Assembly: GCA_012729505.1 (NCBI GenBank)
Contig: JAAYDA010000029.1
Coordinates: forward strand, 1 to 64,000
DNA: 64,000 bases
Reading direction: 5' to 3'
Source: Syntrophomonadaceae bacterium
GTDB taxonomy: Bacteria; Bacillota; Syntrophomonadia; Syntrophomonadales; DTU052
Positions within the stretch are counted from its first letter, which is position 1. Each line of letters starts with the position of its first letter. Positions 42,701 through 53,159 of the stretch are shown here, piece by piece. The translations under genes were made by a program, and so were the position numbers. A model generated the notes under the pieces. The model ran no database searches and was not told the DNA's origin. It saw only the letters and a list, made by a program, of their open reading frames with translations.

Positions 42701-43873
42701 TCACTTCCCCCTCCCCGTCATTTGTTGTTCATACAAGGATACCAACTCTTTATCAAAAAGAGGGCGTTTTAATTCAATGGCCGCAGCTCTGACCAAAGCC
42801 AGCAGACCCTGAGCATCCTTATCATTGAGTTCCATCTCATACTCCACAAACTTTGACTTCAATGCTGCCGTCCCCGAATGCTTGCCGATTACTATTTGAC
42901 GCTCCAGCCCCACTTCCTGGGGAGAAAATGCTTCATAATTCAAGGGGTTCTTCAACACCCCATCACCATGGATTCCTGATTCATGGGCAAAAATATTCAA
43001 GCCGACTATGGGATGAGCCGGTGATAAGGTCCTTCCCGAGGCTGTCGATACATATTCTGCCACCTCACGAAAAATCTCCGTCCTGAAATTAAGATCCACT
43101 CCCATCAGGTGCTTCAACCCCATTACCACTTCCTGTAAAGAGGCATTGCCGGCCCGTTCTCCCAGACCGTTAATGGTAACTCCCACATACCTGGCCCCGG
43201 CATAGACTCCGGCCAGAGAGTTGGCGGTAGCCAGTCCAAAGTCATTGTGGGTGTGCATCTCAACATCTATCCCCACCGTTTCCACCAGCTTTTTTATCTT
43301 CCTATGGGTGGTCAAAGGATCAAGGATTCCTACCGTATCGCAAAATCTTAATCGATCCGCACCATATTCTTTAGCCATTGTTGCAAACTCTATCAGATAA
43401 CCCAAATCGGATCGTGAGGCATCTTCCGCATTCACCGATATATAAAGCCCTTTATCCTTAGCGAATTTCACTGCATCAGACATGCGATTCAGCACATCCT
43501 GACGGGTAGTCTGCAATTTATGTTCTATGTGAATGTCGGAAGTGGATATGGATATGGCCACCGCATCAACACCACATTCGATTGATTCTTTAATATCGTT
43601 GATTACCGCTCGATTCCAGGCCATGATACTGGCCTTCAGTCCCATACCTACAATCTCACGGATGCACTTCTTCTCATCACCGCCCATAACTGGAATTCCA
43701 GCTTCTATCTGATCTACTCCCATCTCATCCAGGTATTGGGCAATACTGATTTTTTCAGCGTTGGAAAAAACTACCCCAGCGGTCTGTTCTCCATCCCGCA
43801 AAGTAGTATCAACAATACTGACTTTGGCGCCCTTCTCCATAAACCAATCTCTGCCTGAATAGTTTGTGGGCAT
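42701..43873 (-). CDS. Homocitrate synthase-family protein, probable Re-citrate synthase
   Basis: This 390-residue DRE-TIM metallolyase has the signature DTTLRDGEQTAGVVF (about residues 22-36), the metal ligands in EMHTHNDFGLATANSL, GLGERAGNASLQEV and HESGIHGDGVLKNP, but lacks the long C-terminal LeuA regulatory domain. Family members condense acetyl-CoA with a 2-oxo acid. Re-citrate synthases of Clostridium kluyveri and Syntrophus belong here. The downstream aconitase-like and icd genes favour oxaloacetate as substrate over 2-oxoglutarate (homocitrate). AAGGAG precedes the ATG. No other citrate synthase is seen in the window. Confidence 0.82.
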   Translation of the reverse strand: MPTNYSGRDWFMEKGAKVSIVDTTLRDGEQTAGVVFSNAEKISIAQYLDEMGVDQIEAGIPVMGGDEKKCIREIVGMGLKASIMAWNRAVINDIKESIECGVDAVAISISTSDIHIEHKLQTTRQDVLNRMSDAVKFAKDKGLYISVNAEDASRSDLGYLIEFATMAKEYGADRLRFCDTVGILDPLTTHRKIKKLVETVGIDVEMHTHNDFGLATANSLAGVYAGARYVGVTINGLGERAGNASLQEVVMGLKHLMGVDLNFRTEIFREVAEYVSTASGRTLSPAHPIVGLNIFAHESGIHGDGVLKNPLNYEAFSPQEVGLERQIVIGKHSGTAALKSKFVEYEMELNDKDAQGLLALVRAAAIELKRPLFDKELVSLYEQQMTGRGK

Positions 43874-43980
43874 CTCCTCACTCCTTCACCAAACATCTAG
43901 CCGGGAGGCAGTCGAATCGCTCCCAACATTAATTTGTTCTATTTGTTCTGCAACAAACCGAAATCTATTTAACGTAATGA

Positions 43981-43989
43981 ATTATATCA
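43981..43989 (-). promoter_or_regulatory. Extended -10 element upstream of the citrate synthase-like gene
   Basis: On the minus strand TGATATAAT (43989-43981) is an extended -10 box. I see no good -35 box. It lies about 110 bp upstream of the start codon, between the gatB stop and the operon start, and is the best promoter candidate there. Confidence 0.4.
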
Positions 43990-44092
43990 TTTATCCACGT
44001 ATCGGCACAGCTACACCCATCCAGCACAATTCCGGACGGGTCCAGGTGGATATGGCTTTGGGTCCGCTCAATCAGCTGTAATCATGGGGACT

Positions 44093-45550
44093 TTAAAGGC
44101 GTGACAACTCCTCATTAAGGAGTCGGTTTGCAATTTCTGGATTAGCTTTGCCCTTGCTGGCTTTCATAACCTGCCCGACCAAGAACCCTGCTGCTTTGCC
44201 CTTGCCATTTTTAAAGTCATCCACCACTTTGGGATTGGCGTTTATTACCTCTTTTACTATAGCCAAAATACCAGCCTCATCAGAAATCTGTACCAGACCC
44301 TGCTCTTCAATTATCTTATCCGGCAAGGCCCCGGTTTGGAACATTTCTTCAAAAACTTTTTTAGCTATTTTGCCACTTATGGTTCCCTTCTCCAAGAGTG
44401 TCAGCAGTTGACTCAGAGCATGGGGGGTTATACGGCAATCCTTAATCTCCATGTTATTCTGGTTCAGAAGCCGGGCCAATTCTCCCATAATCCAATTGGC
44501 TACTACTTTGGGCTGAGGATATTGGCGGACACAAGCATCAAAGTATTCTAATCCATCCTTGGTGGCGGTCAATAAAGCTGCGTCATACTGAGATAGATTA
44601 TACTCTTCCACCAGACGAAGACAAGCTTGATCCGGCAACTCGGGAAGGCTTGCCCTCACCCGCTCTGTCCAAGCCTGATCAATTTTCAGCGGCATCAGAT
44701 CCGGATCGGGAAAATAGCGATAGTCATGGGCCTCTTCTTTGGAACGCATACTGAGAGTGATCTGTTGCACCTCATCCCAGGTGCGGGTGTCCTGAATTAT
44801 CGTTCCGCCTTCTTCCAGAATCTTAATTTGACGGTCGATCTCATATTCCACAGCTCTTTCCAATGCTCGGAAAGAATTCATGTTTTTTATTTCGGCTTTA
44901 GTTCCTAATTTAGTCTGGCCATTAGGGCGAACGGAAATATTAGCATCACATCGAAGTGAGCCCTCCTCCATCTTGCAGTCTGAAACCTCCAGGAATAAAA
45001 GTATAGCACGCAGCTTCTCCACATACCTGCGGGCTTCTGCCCCGGAACTCATATCAGGCTCAGAAACTATCTCCAGTAAAGGAGTCCCAGCCCGGTTTAA
45101 GTCAACCAGGGAATAAGGGGTGGTCATAATGTTGCCTTGATGCACTAATTTACCGGCATCCTCCTCCATATGTACCCGGGTAATGCCGATAGTTTTTGAG
45201 GCGCCATCCCCTTCAATTTCAATATCCAGTTTGCCTCCGATGGCTATGGGCAAGTCGTATTGTGATATCTGATAATTCTTAGGTAAATCAGGATAGTAAT
45301 AGTTTTTGCGGTCAAACTTGCAGAATTCAGCAATCCGGCAATTCAAGGCCAACCCCGTCTTAATGGCATACTCCACCATTTGTCGGTTTAAAACCGGCAG
45401 AGTTCCCGGCATACCCAGACAAATGGGGCAAACATTGGTGTTGGGCTCTGCTCCAAAAGAAGTTGCACATCCACAAAAAGCTTTAGAATTCGTCTTCAGT
45501 TCAACATGTACTTCTAACCCAATCACTGCTTCGTATTTGGAACGCGACAT
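44093..45550 (-). CDS. gatB: Asp/Glu-tRNA(Asn/Gln) amidotransferase subunit B
   Basis: This 485-residue subunit recognises mischarged tRNA and activates Glu or Asp. The N-terminal cradle domain has the signature [15 protein letters not shown] and zinc-type cysteines in FCGCATSF and NVCPICLG. The motif [17 protein letters not shown] follows, and the C-terminal YqeY-like tail domain ends with [16 protein letters not shown]. It is the last gene of gatCAB, with 5 bp between gatA and gatB. The complex makes Gln-tRNA(Gln) and/or Asn-tRNA(Asn). Confidence 0.98.
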   Translation of the reverse strand: MSRSKYEAVIGLEVHVELKTNSKAFCGCATSFGAEPNTNVCPICLGMPGTLPVLNRQMVEYAIKTGLALNCRIAEFCKFDRKNYYYPDLPKNYQISQYDLPIAIGGKLDIEIEGDGASKTIGITRVHMEEDAGKLVHQGNIMTTPYSLVDLNRAGTPLLEIVSEPDMSSGAEARRYVEKLRAILLFLEVSDCKMEEGSLRCDANISVRPNGQTKLGTKAEIKNMNSFRALERAVEYEIDRQIKILEEGGTIIQDTRTWDEVQQITLSMRSKEEAHDYRYFPDPDLMPLKIDQAWTERVRASLPELPDQACLRLVEEYNLSQYDAALLTATKDGLEYFDACVRQYPQPKVVANWIMGELARLLNQNNMEIKDCRITPHALSQLLTLLEKGTISGKIAKKVFEEMFQTGALPDKIIEEQGLVQISDEAGILAIVKEVINANPKVVDDFKNGKGKAAGFLVGQVMKASKGKANPEIANRLLNEELSRL

Positions 45551-45555
45551 ATTGT

Positions 45556-47007
45556 TTATACCTCCAATACGGGTGTCTTCAAGTGATAATCGGTAGCTTG
45601 CTCAAAAGAATAAGCCGCCTGAAGCAGCTTTCCTTCTGAAAGAGGCGGTCCCATAAGATGTACTCCCACCGGAAGGCCGTCAACCAGTCCCCCCGGAATG
45701 GAAATGGCCGGAATTCCAGCCAGGTTTACCGGAATGGTGAGAATGTCCGACATGTACATGGCCAAGGGGTCAGCAGATTTCTCTCCAAGCTTGAAAGCCA
45801 CCGAAGTCGTCGCCGGTGAAACTAACAGGTCGTATTTTTCAAAAGCCCGATCAAAATCTTCTTTGATAAGGCGGCGCACCTTCAGCGCTTTTAAATAATA
45901 AGCATCATAATAACCTGAACTAAGAGCATAAGTACCCAGCATGATGCGGAGCTTTGTTTCCGGTCCCAGGGCATGGGCCCTGGTGTTGCACATCATTTCC
46001 TCAACATCCTCAGCCTTATCATCACGATAACCATATCTGACTCCGTCAAACCGGGCCATATTAGCACTGCATTCAGCAGTGGCAATAATGTAATATGCCG
46101 CCAGAGCATATTCGCTATGGGGCAGACTGGTCTCCTCCACCTGGGCTCCTAGTCTTTCAAATGTAAGCAGGGCCTTCTTGATTATATCTTTAATCGAATC
46201 GTCTACCCCTTTTTGGAAATATTCCCGGGGGTAACCAATCTTCATGCCTTTGATATCCTTATGCAGAAAACTCATATAGTCGGGCTTATCCACCTGCAGA
46301 CTGGTTGAATCAAGTTGGTCGTAACCACAAAGGGAATTCATAACCAGAGCGCAATCAGTCACATCACGGGTCAAGGGACCTATTTGATCCAGAGAAGAGG
46401 CAAAAGCCACCAATCCATAGCGGGAAACCCTGCCGTATGTGGGCTTCATTCCCACCACCCCGCAAAATGAGGCCGGTTGACGGATTGAGCCTCCCGTATC
46501 GGAGCCCAAGGCATAAAACACCTCTCCTGCCGCCACTGCTGCCGCCGCCCCACCAGACGAACCTCCCGGAATTCTGGTAAGATCCCAGGGATTGTTAGTC
46601 GGGAAAAAACCCGAAAACTCCGTTGATGAACCCATGGCAAACTCATCCATATTCAACTTGCCTACCATCACGGCACCGGCTTCCTTTAATTTGCTGATCA
46701 CAGTTGCATCATAGGGAGGGATAAAATTCTCCAACATCTGTGAAGAACAAGTAGTTCTTATCCCCTTGGTACACAGATTGTCCTTCACCCCGCAGGGTAT
46801 TCCGGCCAGCCCCCCCAAATCCTGCCGGGATGCAACCGCTTGAGCCCTGGATGCGGCTTCATCCAGGGTGAGGGTAGTGAAAGCCTGAACCTTATTTTCC
46901 ACCTGGCGAATTCGCTCTGCGGTAGCTTCCAGAACCTCCTGGGATGTAACTTCCTTTTTAGCTAACATCTCGCCGATTTTTTGAGCAGTTTGCTGATATA
47001 GCTTCAC
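45556..47007 (-). CDS. gatA: Asp/Glu-tRNA(Asn/Gln) amidotransferase subunit A
   Basis: This 483-residue amidase supplies ammonia from glutamine. The Ser-cisSer-Lys triad is visible: Lys in CGVKDNLC, the cis-Ser in [17 protein letters not shown], and the nucleophile Ser in [16 protein letters not shown]. The ATG at 47007 follows AGGAGG. It lies between gatC and gatB. Confidence 0.98.
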   Translation of the reverse strand: MKLYQQTAQKIGEMLAKKEVTSQEVLEATAERIRQVENKVQAFTTLTLDEAASRAQAVASRQDLGGLAGIPCGVKDNLCTKGIRTTCSSQMLENFIPPYDATVISKLKEAGAVMVGKLNMDEFAMGSSTEFSGFFPTNNPWDLTRIPGGSSGGAAAAVAAGEVFYALGSDTGGSIRQPASFCGVVGMKPTYGRVSRYGLVAFASSLDQIGPLTRDVTDCALVMNSLCGYDQLDSTSLQVDKPDYMSFLHKDIKGMKIGYPREYFQKGVDDSIKDIIKKALLTFERLGAQVEETSLPHSEYALAAYYIIATAECSANMARFDGVRYGYRDDKAEDVEEMMCNTRAHALGPETKLRIMLGTYALSSGYYDAYYLKALKVRRLIKEDFDRAFEKYDLLVSPATTSVAFKLGEKSADPLAMYMSDILTIPVNLAGIPAISIPGGLVDGLPVGVHLMGPPLSEGKLLQAAYSFEQATDYHLKTPVLEV

Positions 47008-47018
47008 AAGACTCCTCC

Positions 47019-47303
47019 TTACACTATCCTTGGTACTCTGAACTGCCCTTCTTCTTCCAGAGGAGCATTGGCCAATATGTCTTCTTTATCCAATGGGGTC
47101 CAGATCTCATCATCTCTCATTACATTTGCAAGAGGAAGAACATGGGCTAATGGCTCTACTCCATCGGTGGAAAGATGATTAAGCCTTCCGAAATACTCCA
47201 GGATTGCTCCGAGTTGCTGGGCGAAAAGTTCCTTTTCTCCGGGAGAAAGATTTAATCTGGCCAATAAAGCCACGTGTTCAACTTCCTTGATGGTCAAAGC
47301 CAC
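47019..47303 (-). CDS. gatC: Asp/Glu-tRNA(Asn/Gln) amidotransferase subunit C
   Basis: This 94-residue subunit stabilises GatA-GatB. The conserved pattern VEHVALLARLNLSPGEKELFAQQLGAIL and the C-terminal half with EPLAHVLPLANVMRDDE are typical. The start is GTG with GAGGGAG upstream. It is the first gene of gatCAB; the region 47304-47460 upstream must hold its promoter. Confidence 0.95.
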   Translation of the reverse strand: MALTIKEVEHVALLARLNLSPGEKELFAQQLGAILEYFGRLNHLSTDGVEPLAHVLPLANVMRDDEIWTPLDKEDILANAPLEEEGQFRVPRIV

Positions 47304-47411
47304 AATAGCTCCCTCTCTTTCGAAAAATCTTATGCACAGTATTATAACAGAAAGCCCGCCGCTGTGCTATAATCCAAGCAAAATGACGACTCATAACAAG
47401 GAGTGCTTTAA

Positions 47412-47501
47412 ATGAATCGCCTAAGCCAAATCATATGGGCAGTGGTAACAGAAAGCAAAACCACTAATCCTCCAGGAAGGCTAAGAATTCCGGTTCAGTA
47501 A
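47412..47501 (+). pseudogene. Possible 5' remnant of a plus-strand gene
   Basis: A 29-residue frame starts with ATG after AAGGAGTG and a TATAAT box (47368-47373). The first residues MNRLSQIIWAVVT resemble, from memory, the N-terminus of some Firmicute HD-domain phosphohydrolases. The frame then runs into the 3' end of ligA on the opposite strand. It may be the front end of a gene removed by deletion. The evidence is thin. Confidence 0.25.
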
Positions 47502-49455
47502 GAACGGGAATTCCCAGTTCCAGTGCCCTGTCCAGCTTCGAACCAGGGTCCGCTCCTGCCACTACATAATCAGTTTTTCGGCTTACACTGGAAGACACCT
47601 GTCCTCCCTGTCCGGTAATCAACTCACCGGCCTGACTGCGGGTAAGGGTCTCCAAAGTACCGGTCAGGACCAGTATCTTACCGGTAAAGGGCCCCGACTC
47701 TTTCAATATTACATTTTCCCGGGTGTTAACCCCCGCTTTCTTAAGCCTGGCAATAGTCTCCAGATTCTCAGGTTCATTAAAAAAAGCCACTATGCTCTGG
47801 GCAATTTTCTCTCCGATTTCGGGAATTTCCACTAAGCTCTCCCTGCTCAATGAGCCAATAACATCCAAATCCCCATATTGCTCAGCCAGAATACGAGCCG
47901 TCTTGCCTCCCACATATCTTAAACCCAAGGCATGAAGAAGCCGGGACAGAGAACGAACTTTGCTGGCTTCTACCGCCTGACGAAGATTATTGGCCTTCTT
48001 CTTGGCCGTCTTGTCCAGAGATAAAAAATCTTCCTCAGTAAGGCTGTACAGGTCCGCCACGTTTTTAACCAATCCTTTATCAACCAGCTGTTCGACAACC
48101 GCCGGACCTAATCCCTCTATATCCATGGCATCGCGAGAAGCAAAGAATATCAAGCTTTCTTTGAGCCGGGCCGGACAATTGATATTATCGCAGCGATAGG
48201 CCACCTCACCTTCAAAACGAATCACCGTTGCTCCACAAGTTGGACAGTAACGGGGAAATTCCGGCACCGTTTCATTACCGGTTCGTTTTTCTATCAGGGG
48301 CCGAATTACTTCCGGAATAATATCTCCGGCTTTGTGCACTAATACCCGATCGCCAATGCGGATATCTCGTTCCTTTATCAGATCAAAATTATGCAGGCTG
48401 GCACGACTGACCACACTGCCGGCAATCAGTACCGGCGTCATGACTGCCGTAGGCGTAATTACTCCGGTGCGCCCTACATTCAGCTCTAAAGCAGTTATTT
48501 GAGATTCCTCTTCCTCCGCCGGGAATTTAAAAGCAGTGGCCCAGCGGGGGCTTTTGTTGGTGTTTCCCGCTACAATTCGCTCTGACAGGGAGTTTAGCTT
48601 GATCACTACCCCATCGATTTCATAGTCTAACTGATGCCGCCGTTCCTCCCATTCCCGGCAGTACCCCTGAATTTCTCGGACGTCCTTGGTTTTCAGCCAG
48701 TGGGGATTGATAGGGAAACCCAATTCCGACAAGAATTGCAGAAGCTGGGCCTGATCCGCCGGTTCAACCCCTTCACTGTATAAAAGGTCGTAAATAAAAA
48801 TTCGCAAAGGACGCCGGGCCGTTATTTGCGGGTCCAACTGGCGCAGACTTCCCGCTGCAGAGTTTCGGGGGTTGGCAAAGAGCTTTTCCCCCTTTTCTTC
48901 CCGTTCCTGATTCAAACGAAGAAAATCGGTTTTCGCTATATAAATCTCACCCCTGACCTCCAGGCGGGGGATAGGTTTATTAAGACGCAGGGGTACACTG
49001 CGAATAGTGCGAACGTTTTGCAGTACATTTTCCCCGGTTATCCCATCTCCCCGAGTAGCCGCCGAGGTCAAAATCCCGTCCTCATAAACAAGCGCAATCG
49101 ACACCCCGTCAATTTTCAACTCACATACATAGGAGGGTTCGCTGGGGGCTATCCGTTCCTTGACACGTCGATGGAACTCATCCAAATCTCCATAGGAAAA
49201 ACTATTATCCAGACTCAATAATGGAACGCGGTGGCGGACAGTCCTGAATCCCGGTAACGGCTGGCCCGCTACCCTTTGAGTAGGGCTGTCGGGAAGGATC
49301 AGATGGGGGAACTCCCCTTCAATACGCAACAATTCCTGTACTAATTGATCATATTCCCCATCTGTTATCAATGGTGTGTCCAATACATAGTACTGATAAT
49401 CATGACGGCTTATCTGTCCAATCAGGTGGGCGATCTTCTCTTTGACCTGGTCCAC
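47464..49455 (-). CDS. ligA: NAD-dependent DNA ligase
   Basis: This 663-residue ligase seals nicks in replication and repair using NAD. The nucleotidyl-lysine motif is ELKIDGVSIALVYEDG (about residue 115). Four zinc-binding cysteines lie in CPTCGATVIRFEGEVAYRCDNINCPARLKE, helix-hairpin-helix repeats follow, and a BRCT domain ends the protein (LVLTGTLETLTRSQAGELI). I start it at GTG 49455, which has GGAGG upstream and gives the normal N-terminus. The frame extends 26 residues further into pcrA without support. It begins 1 bp after the pcrA stop. Confidence 0.97.
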   Translation of the reverse strand: MDQVKEKIAHLIGQISRHDYQYYVLDTPLITDGEYDQLVQELLRIEGEFPHLILPDSPTQRVAGQPLPGFRTVRHRVPLLSLDNSFSYGDLDEFHRRVKERIAPSEPSYVCELKIDGVSIALVYEDGILTSAATRGDGITGENVLQNVRTIRSVPLRLNKPIPRLEVRGEIYIAKTDFLRLNQEREEKGEKLFANPRNSAAGSLRQLDPQITARRPLRIFIYDLLYSEGVEPADQAQLLQFLSELGFPINPHWLKTKDVREIQGYCREWEERRHQLDYEIDGVVIKLNSLSERIVAGNTNKSPRWATAFKFPAEEEESQITALELNVGRTGVITPTAVMTPVLIAGSVVSRASLHNFDLIKERDIRIGDRVLVHKAGDIIPEVIRPLIEKRTGNETVPEFPRYCPTCGATVIRFEGEVAYRCDNINCPARLKESLIFFASRDAMDIEGLGPAVVEQLVDKGLVKNVADLYSLTEEDFLSLDKTAKKKANNLRQAVEASKVRSLSRLLHALGLRYVGGKTARILAEQYGDLDVIGSLSRESLVEIPEIGEKIAQSIVAFFNEPENLETIARLKKAGVNTRENVILKESGPFTGKILVLTGTLETLTRSQAGELITGQGGQVSSSVSRKTDYVVAGADPGSKLDRALELGIPVLTEPEFLAFLED

Positions 49456-49456
49456 C

Positions 49457-51580
49457 TTACACCTCCGGAGCGATTTTAACCATAGGCGCCATAAGGGTGT
49501 TAAGAGTTTTAACCCCACAATCTTCAAAATCAACTACGGCAATATCTTCGGCAATAACCTGCTGAACCATACCTCGTCCAAATTTTTGATGCTGAACATG
49601 ATCACCCTCATGAATATTATGAACCCGTCCCTTTACTTTGGGCGGATTAAGATTTAGCTTGGCATCATTTTCTGAAATAGTAACAAACAATTCATCAGGT
49701 ATCTCTCGCAGGAAACGGCTGGCCATATTGGAACGATCATTGCCATACATAATGCGGTTCACCGCACGAGTCATAATGAGCTTCTCCTTGGCCCGGGTAA
49801 TTCCCACATAGCATAGCCTTCGTTCTTCCTCCATCTCCTCATGGGTCTCAGCCCGATAAGATGGAAAAATTCCCTCTTCCATTCCGGTCATAAACACCAC
49901 CGGGAATTCAAGCCCCTTGGCGCCGTGGAAGGTCATTAACAAAACCGCGTCGGAATAGTCGGTCTCATCGGATTCCTGCAGCAGGGCCACTTCAGTCAGG
50001 AAGTCTGCCAAATCTCGTTTGCCATCTGCTTCATATTCGATCATCAATGATTTGAGCTCCTGCAGATTTTCAGCCCGTTCTTCAGCTTCCAGAGGATGAT
50101 TGACTTTGATATCCTCCAGATATCCGGACAGCTTCAAAGTCTCTTCCAGCAGCTCTGCCAAGGATACCTGAGGGGCTATCTCCCTGAGATAGCTTATCAG
50201 CCCGTAGAAATTTTGCAGGGATTCTCTTATCTTTGTAGTATAGCCTTTTTCATTCTCGATATCCCGCAACGCTTCAACGATGGGCATCCTGGTTTGATTG
50301 CTCAAATCTTCAAGCTTTTTGATGGTTACTTCTCCTACCCCGCGCCGGGGAGTATTCACCGCACGTCGAAAGCTCATGGCATCAGACGTATTTATTACCA
50401 GTCTCAGATAAGCCATGATATCCTTGATCTCTTTACGCTGATAAAATTTCACTGCTCCCACAATCCGATAAGGTATTAACTGACGATTCAAGGCCTCTTC
50501 AATAATCCTCGACTGAGCATGAGTCCTATAAAATATGGCACAGTCCATATAACGATACTGTTTTCTTTTTACAATATCTTTGATAAACTGAGCCAAAAAC
50601 TCCCCTTCCTGCTGATGATTAGCCGCACCAAATCGCAACAGCTGCTCGCCGTTGGGATTTTGAGTAATCAGGTTCTTCTTTAAACGTCCTCCATTATTAA
50701 CAATAATAGCGTTGGCTGCTTCCAGAATATATTTAGTGGAACGATAATTTTCCTCCAGGGTGATCACTTTGGCTTTCGGGTAAATTTCCAAAAACCGTTC
50801 AATGTTATATGGTTCGGCACCCCGCCAGCTATAGATGGATTGATCGGGATCACCTACCACAAAGAGATTGCCGTTTGCTCCGGCCAACAAGTTGGTCCAC
50901 AAAAACTGAGCATAGTTGGTATCCTGATATTCATCTATCATTACATAATGAAACCTGGTCTGATAGCTATGTAAAACATCAGGGAATTCCTTGAATAACC
51001 TTACCGTAAGGCCAATCAAGTCTTCAAAATCAAGAACATTCAGCTCCCGCAGCCGACTGCCATAGAGCCTGAACAACTGAAGATAGAGGTCCCTTTGCTG
51101 GGGCGCCATCTTAAGCCCGGTGAAATAATCACCCGGTTCACTCATGCTGTTTTTGGCCTGCTTTATGAAAAAAGAGGCCAATTCAGGTTTGGCATCATAT
51201 TCCTGCAATTCTTTCAGACAGTCTTTGATGACCGCACGCTGCTCCCCTTCATCCATAATGGTGAAGCCCTTGCGATATCCTAATTTCTCTATTTCCATAC
51301 GCAAAATCTGGTAGGAAGCCGAATGGAAAGTCCTTATCCACTGGCCGTTGAAGTTGGGAATGAGTCCCTTTATCCGCTCTTTCATTTCCTGGGCCGCCTT
51401 GTTGGTAAAAGTAATGGCCATTATCTCATGAGGAGATACCCCTTGTTCGACCAAATGGGCAACCCTTCTGGTTAATACCCTGGTTTTTCCGCTTCCGGCA
51501 CCAGCCAGGACCAGGCAAGGTCCGTCATTATGCCGGACCGCTTCCAGTTGAGAATTATTAAGTTTCTCAAGAATTTTCAT
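49457..51580 (-). CDS. pcrA: UvrD/PcrA-type 3'-5' DNA helicase
   Basis: This 707-residue superfamily 1A helicase has Walker A GAGSGKTRVLTRR, motif Ia ITFTNKAAQEMKER, motif II MIDEYQDTN, motif III GDPDQSIYSWRGA, motif IV LEENYRST and motif VI YVGITRAKEKL. A C-terminal Tudor-like segment (GDHVQHQKFGRGMVQQV) is typical of PcrA and contacts RNA polymerase. It acts in replication fork repair and rolling-circle plasmid replication. It is paired with ligA, the common Firmicute order. Confidence 0.96.
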   Translation of the reverse strand: MKILEKLNNSQLEAVRHNDGPCLVLAGAGSGKTRVLTRRVAHLVEQGVSPHEIMAITFTNKAAQEMKERIKGLIPNFNGQWIRTFHSASYQILRMEIEKLGYRKGFTIMDEGEQRAVIKDCLKELQEYDAKPELASFFIKQAKNSMSEPGDYFTGLKMAPQQRDLYLQLFRLYGSRLRELNVLDFEDLIGLTVRLFKEFPDVLHSYQTRFHYVMIDEYQDTNYAQFLWTNLLAGANGNLFVVGDPDQSIYSWRGAEPYNIERFLEIYPKAKVITLEENYRSTKYILEAANAIIVNNGGRLKKNLITQNPNGEQLLRFGAANHQQEGEFLAQFIKDIVKRKQYRYMDCAIFYRTHAQSRIIEEALNRQLIPYRIVGAVKFYQRKEIKDIMAYLRLVINTSDAMSFRRAVNTPRRGVGEVTIKKLEDLSNQTRMPIVEALRDIENEKGYTTKIRESLQNFYGLISYLREIAPQVSLAELLEETLKLSGYLEDIKVNHPLEAEERAENLQELKSLMIEYEADGKRDLADFLTEVALLQESDETDYSDAVLLMTFHGAKGLEFPVVFMTGMEEGIFPSYRAETHEEMEEERRLCYVGITRAKEKLIMTRAVNRIMYGNDRSNMASRFLREIPDELFVTISENDAKLNLNPPKVKGRVHNIHEGDHVQHQKFGRGMVQQVIAEDIAVVDFEDCGVKTLNTLMAPMVKIAPEV

Positions 51581-51738
51581 TTTTTTCTCCAGTAAAAATT
51601 ATCATGTCTTTCTATTAAGGATAACTCAAATAGCGACAATCTGCCAGGGTAACAATCCAGACATTCTGGTTCTGAGGAATAGCTGGCTTTCATATGCGCA
51701 GCTGTTTACTGTAGTTGAAGTGACATTCCCAGGCTCGC

Positions 51739-52392
51739 TTACCTGCGGCTCCGGAGTTCCTTGAACACCTGAGCCAGGCTTACATCCTTTTCGACCATCA
51801 ATACCAGCAGGTGGTAGATTAAGTCGGAAATTTCATAAACCAGTTCGCCCTTATCCGGGTTTTTGGCGGCAATAATAACCTCGGCGCTTTCTTCTCCGAC
51901 TTTTTTCAAGATCTTATCGATCCCTTTGTTAAACAGATATGTGGTGTAAGAACCTTCCGGCCGCTGAATATACCGGCCCCGAATTACTTCCTGGAGCTCG
52001 GCCATAATAGCCGGTGAGCCTTCCCCATATACCTCTTGCGGATCAAAAAGGCGGGTACTTAATTCATCACCCTCCAGATTTCTGTAAAAACAGCTCTGAT
52101 GCCCGGTGTGACAAGACGGTCCGGAGGCTTCCACCAAAAGCAACAGAGCATCATGGTCACAGTCATACCGAATCTCAACTATCGACTGGATATTTCCGGA
52201 CTCCTCTCCCTTATGCCAGAGCTGATTCCTGCTCCGGGAAAAAAACCAGGTTTCACCGGTAGTAATAGTTCGCTCCAGCGCTTCCCGGTTCATGTAAGCC
52301 ATCATCAGAACTTCCTTGCTGTTTTTGTCCTGAACAATAGCAGGTATCAGGCCATTATTATCGTATTTTAACTGATCAGACATATTAGTCAT
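51739..52392 (-). CDS. hisIE: Bifunctional phosphoribosyl-AMP cyclohydrolase / phosphoribosyl-ATP pyrophosphatase
   Basis: This 217-residue fusion catalyses the second and third steps of histidine synthesis. The HisI part has [40 protein letters not shown] and CFYRN with metal-binding cysteines. The HisE part (from about residue 120) has [21 protein letters not shown] and [14 protein letters not shown]. The start overlaps the hisF stop by one base. It is the last his gene. Confidence 0.97.
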   Translation of the reverse strand: MTNMSDQLKYDNNGLIPAIVQDKNSKEVLMMAYMNREALERTITTGETWFFSRSRNQLWHKGEESGNIQSIVEIRYDCDHDALLLLVEASGPSCHTGHQSCFYRNLEGDELSTRLFDPQEVYGEGSPAIMAELQEVIRGRYIQRPEGSYTTYLFNKGIDKILKKVGEESAEVIIAAKNPDKGELVYEISDLIYHLLVLMVEKDVSLAQVFKELRSRR

Positions 52393-53147
52393 TATCTTAC
52401 CGCCACCCCCCGGTCCGCCAGATATTTTTTAGCCTCGGCTACCCGATAATCACCATAATGAAATATCGATGCCACTAAAACCGCATCGGCTTTTCCTTGC
52501 GTTACCGCTTCGTAAAGATGCTCCAGATTCCCGGCACCACCTGAAGCGATAACCGGTATTCTCACCGCCTCACCTATGGTTCTGGTCAAAGGAAGATCAT
52601 AACCATTCCTGGTTCCATCCTTATCCATACTGGTCAACAGAATCTCACCCGCCCCCAGTGATTCCACCTGACATGCCCATTCTACTGCATCAAGACCGGT
52701 GGGAGTTCTCCCTCCATTAATGACTACCTCCCATTTTTCTCCTTCTATTTGACGTGCATCGATAGCCACCACTATACATTGACAGCCAAATTTATCTGCT
52801 CCTTCGGTTATCAAGGATGGAGTCTTGACCGCTGCCGTATTGAGAGATATCTTGTCGGCACCGGCTTTAAGCATTTTGCGGATATCTTCAATATTCCGTA
52901 AACCTCCGCCAACTGTAAAGGGAATAAAGACCTGCTCCGCAGTACGCCGGGCTACATCGAAGATGATGCTGCGGTCCTCCGAGGAAGCGGTTATATCCAG
53001 AAATACCAATTCATCCGCACCTTCGCTATCATAAAAAGCTGCCAATTCCACGGGATCACCTGCATCGCGAAGGTCTACAAAGTTTACCCCCTTTACCACC
53101 CGCCCGGCATGGACATCCAAACAGGGAATTATCCTTTTCGCCAACAA
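52392..53147 (-). CDS. hisF: Imidazole glycerol phosphate synthase cyclase subunit
   Basis: This 251-residue TIM barrel closes the imidazole ring with ammonia delivered by HisH. The N-terminal [18 protein letters not shown] contains the first catalytic Asp, and VVAIDARQ the second. The phosphate-binding [11 protein letters not shown] and [14 protein letters not shown] are conserved. The start is TTG with AGGTG upstream. It is followed without gap by hisIE. Confidence 0.97.
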   Translation of the reverse strand: MLAKRIIPCLDVHAGRVVKGVNFVDLRDAGDPVELAAFYDSEGADELVFLDITASSEDRSIIFDVARRTAEQVFIPFTVGGGLRNIEDIRKMLKAGADKISLNTAAVKTPSLITEGADKFGCQCIVVAIDARQIEGEKWEVVINGGRTPTGLDAVEWACQVESLGAGEILLTSMDKDGTRNGYDLPLTRTIGEAVRIPVIASGGAGNLEHLYEAVTQGKADAVLVASIFHYGDYRVAEAKKYLADRGVAVR

Positions 53148-53159
53148 CGTTTCTTCACC

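Noticed and set aside
42701-43873. 2-isopropylmalate synthase (leuA)
   Set aside because: It is too short, lacking the C-terminal leucine-binding regulatory domain, and the operon contains icd rather than leuB.
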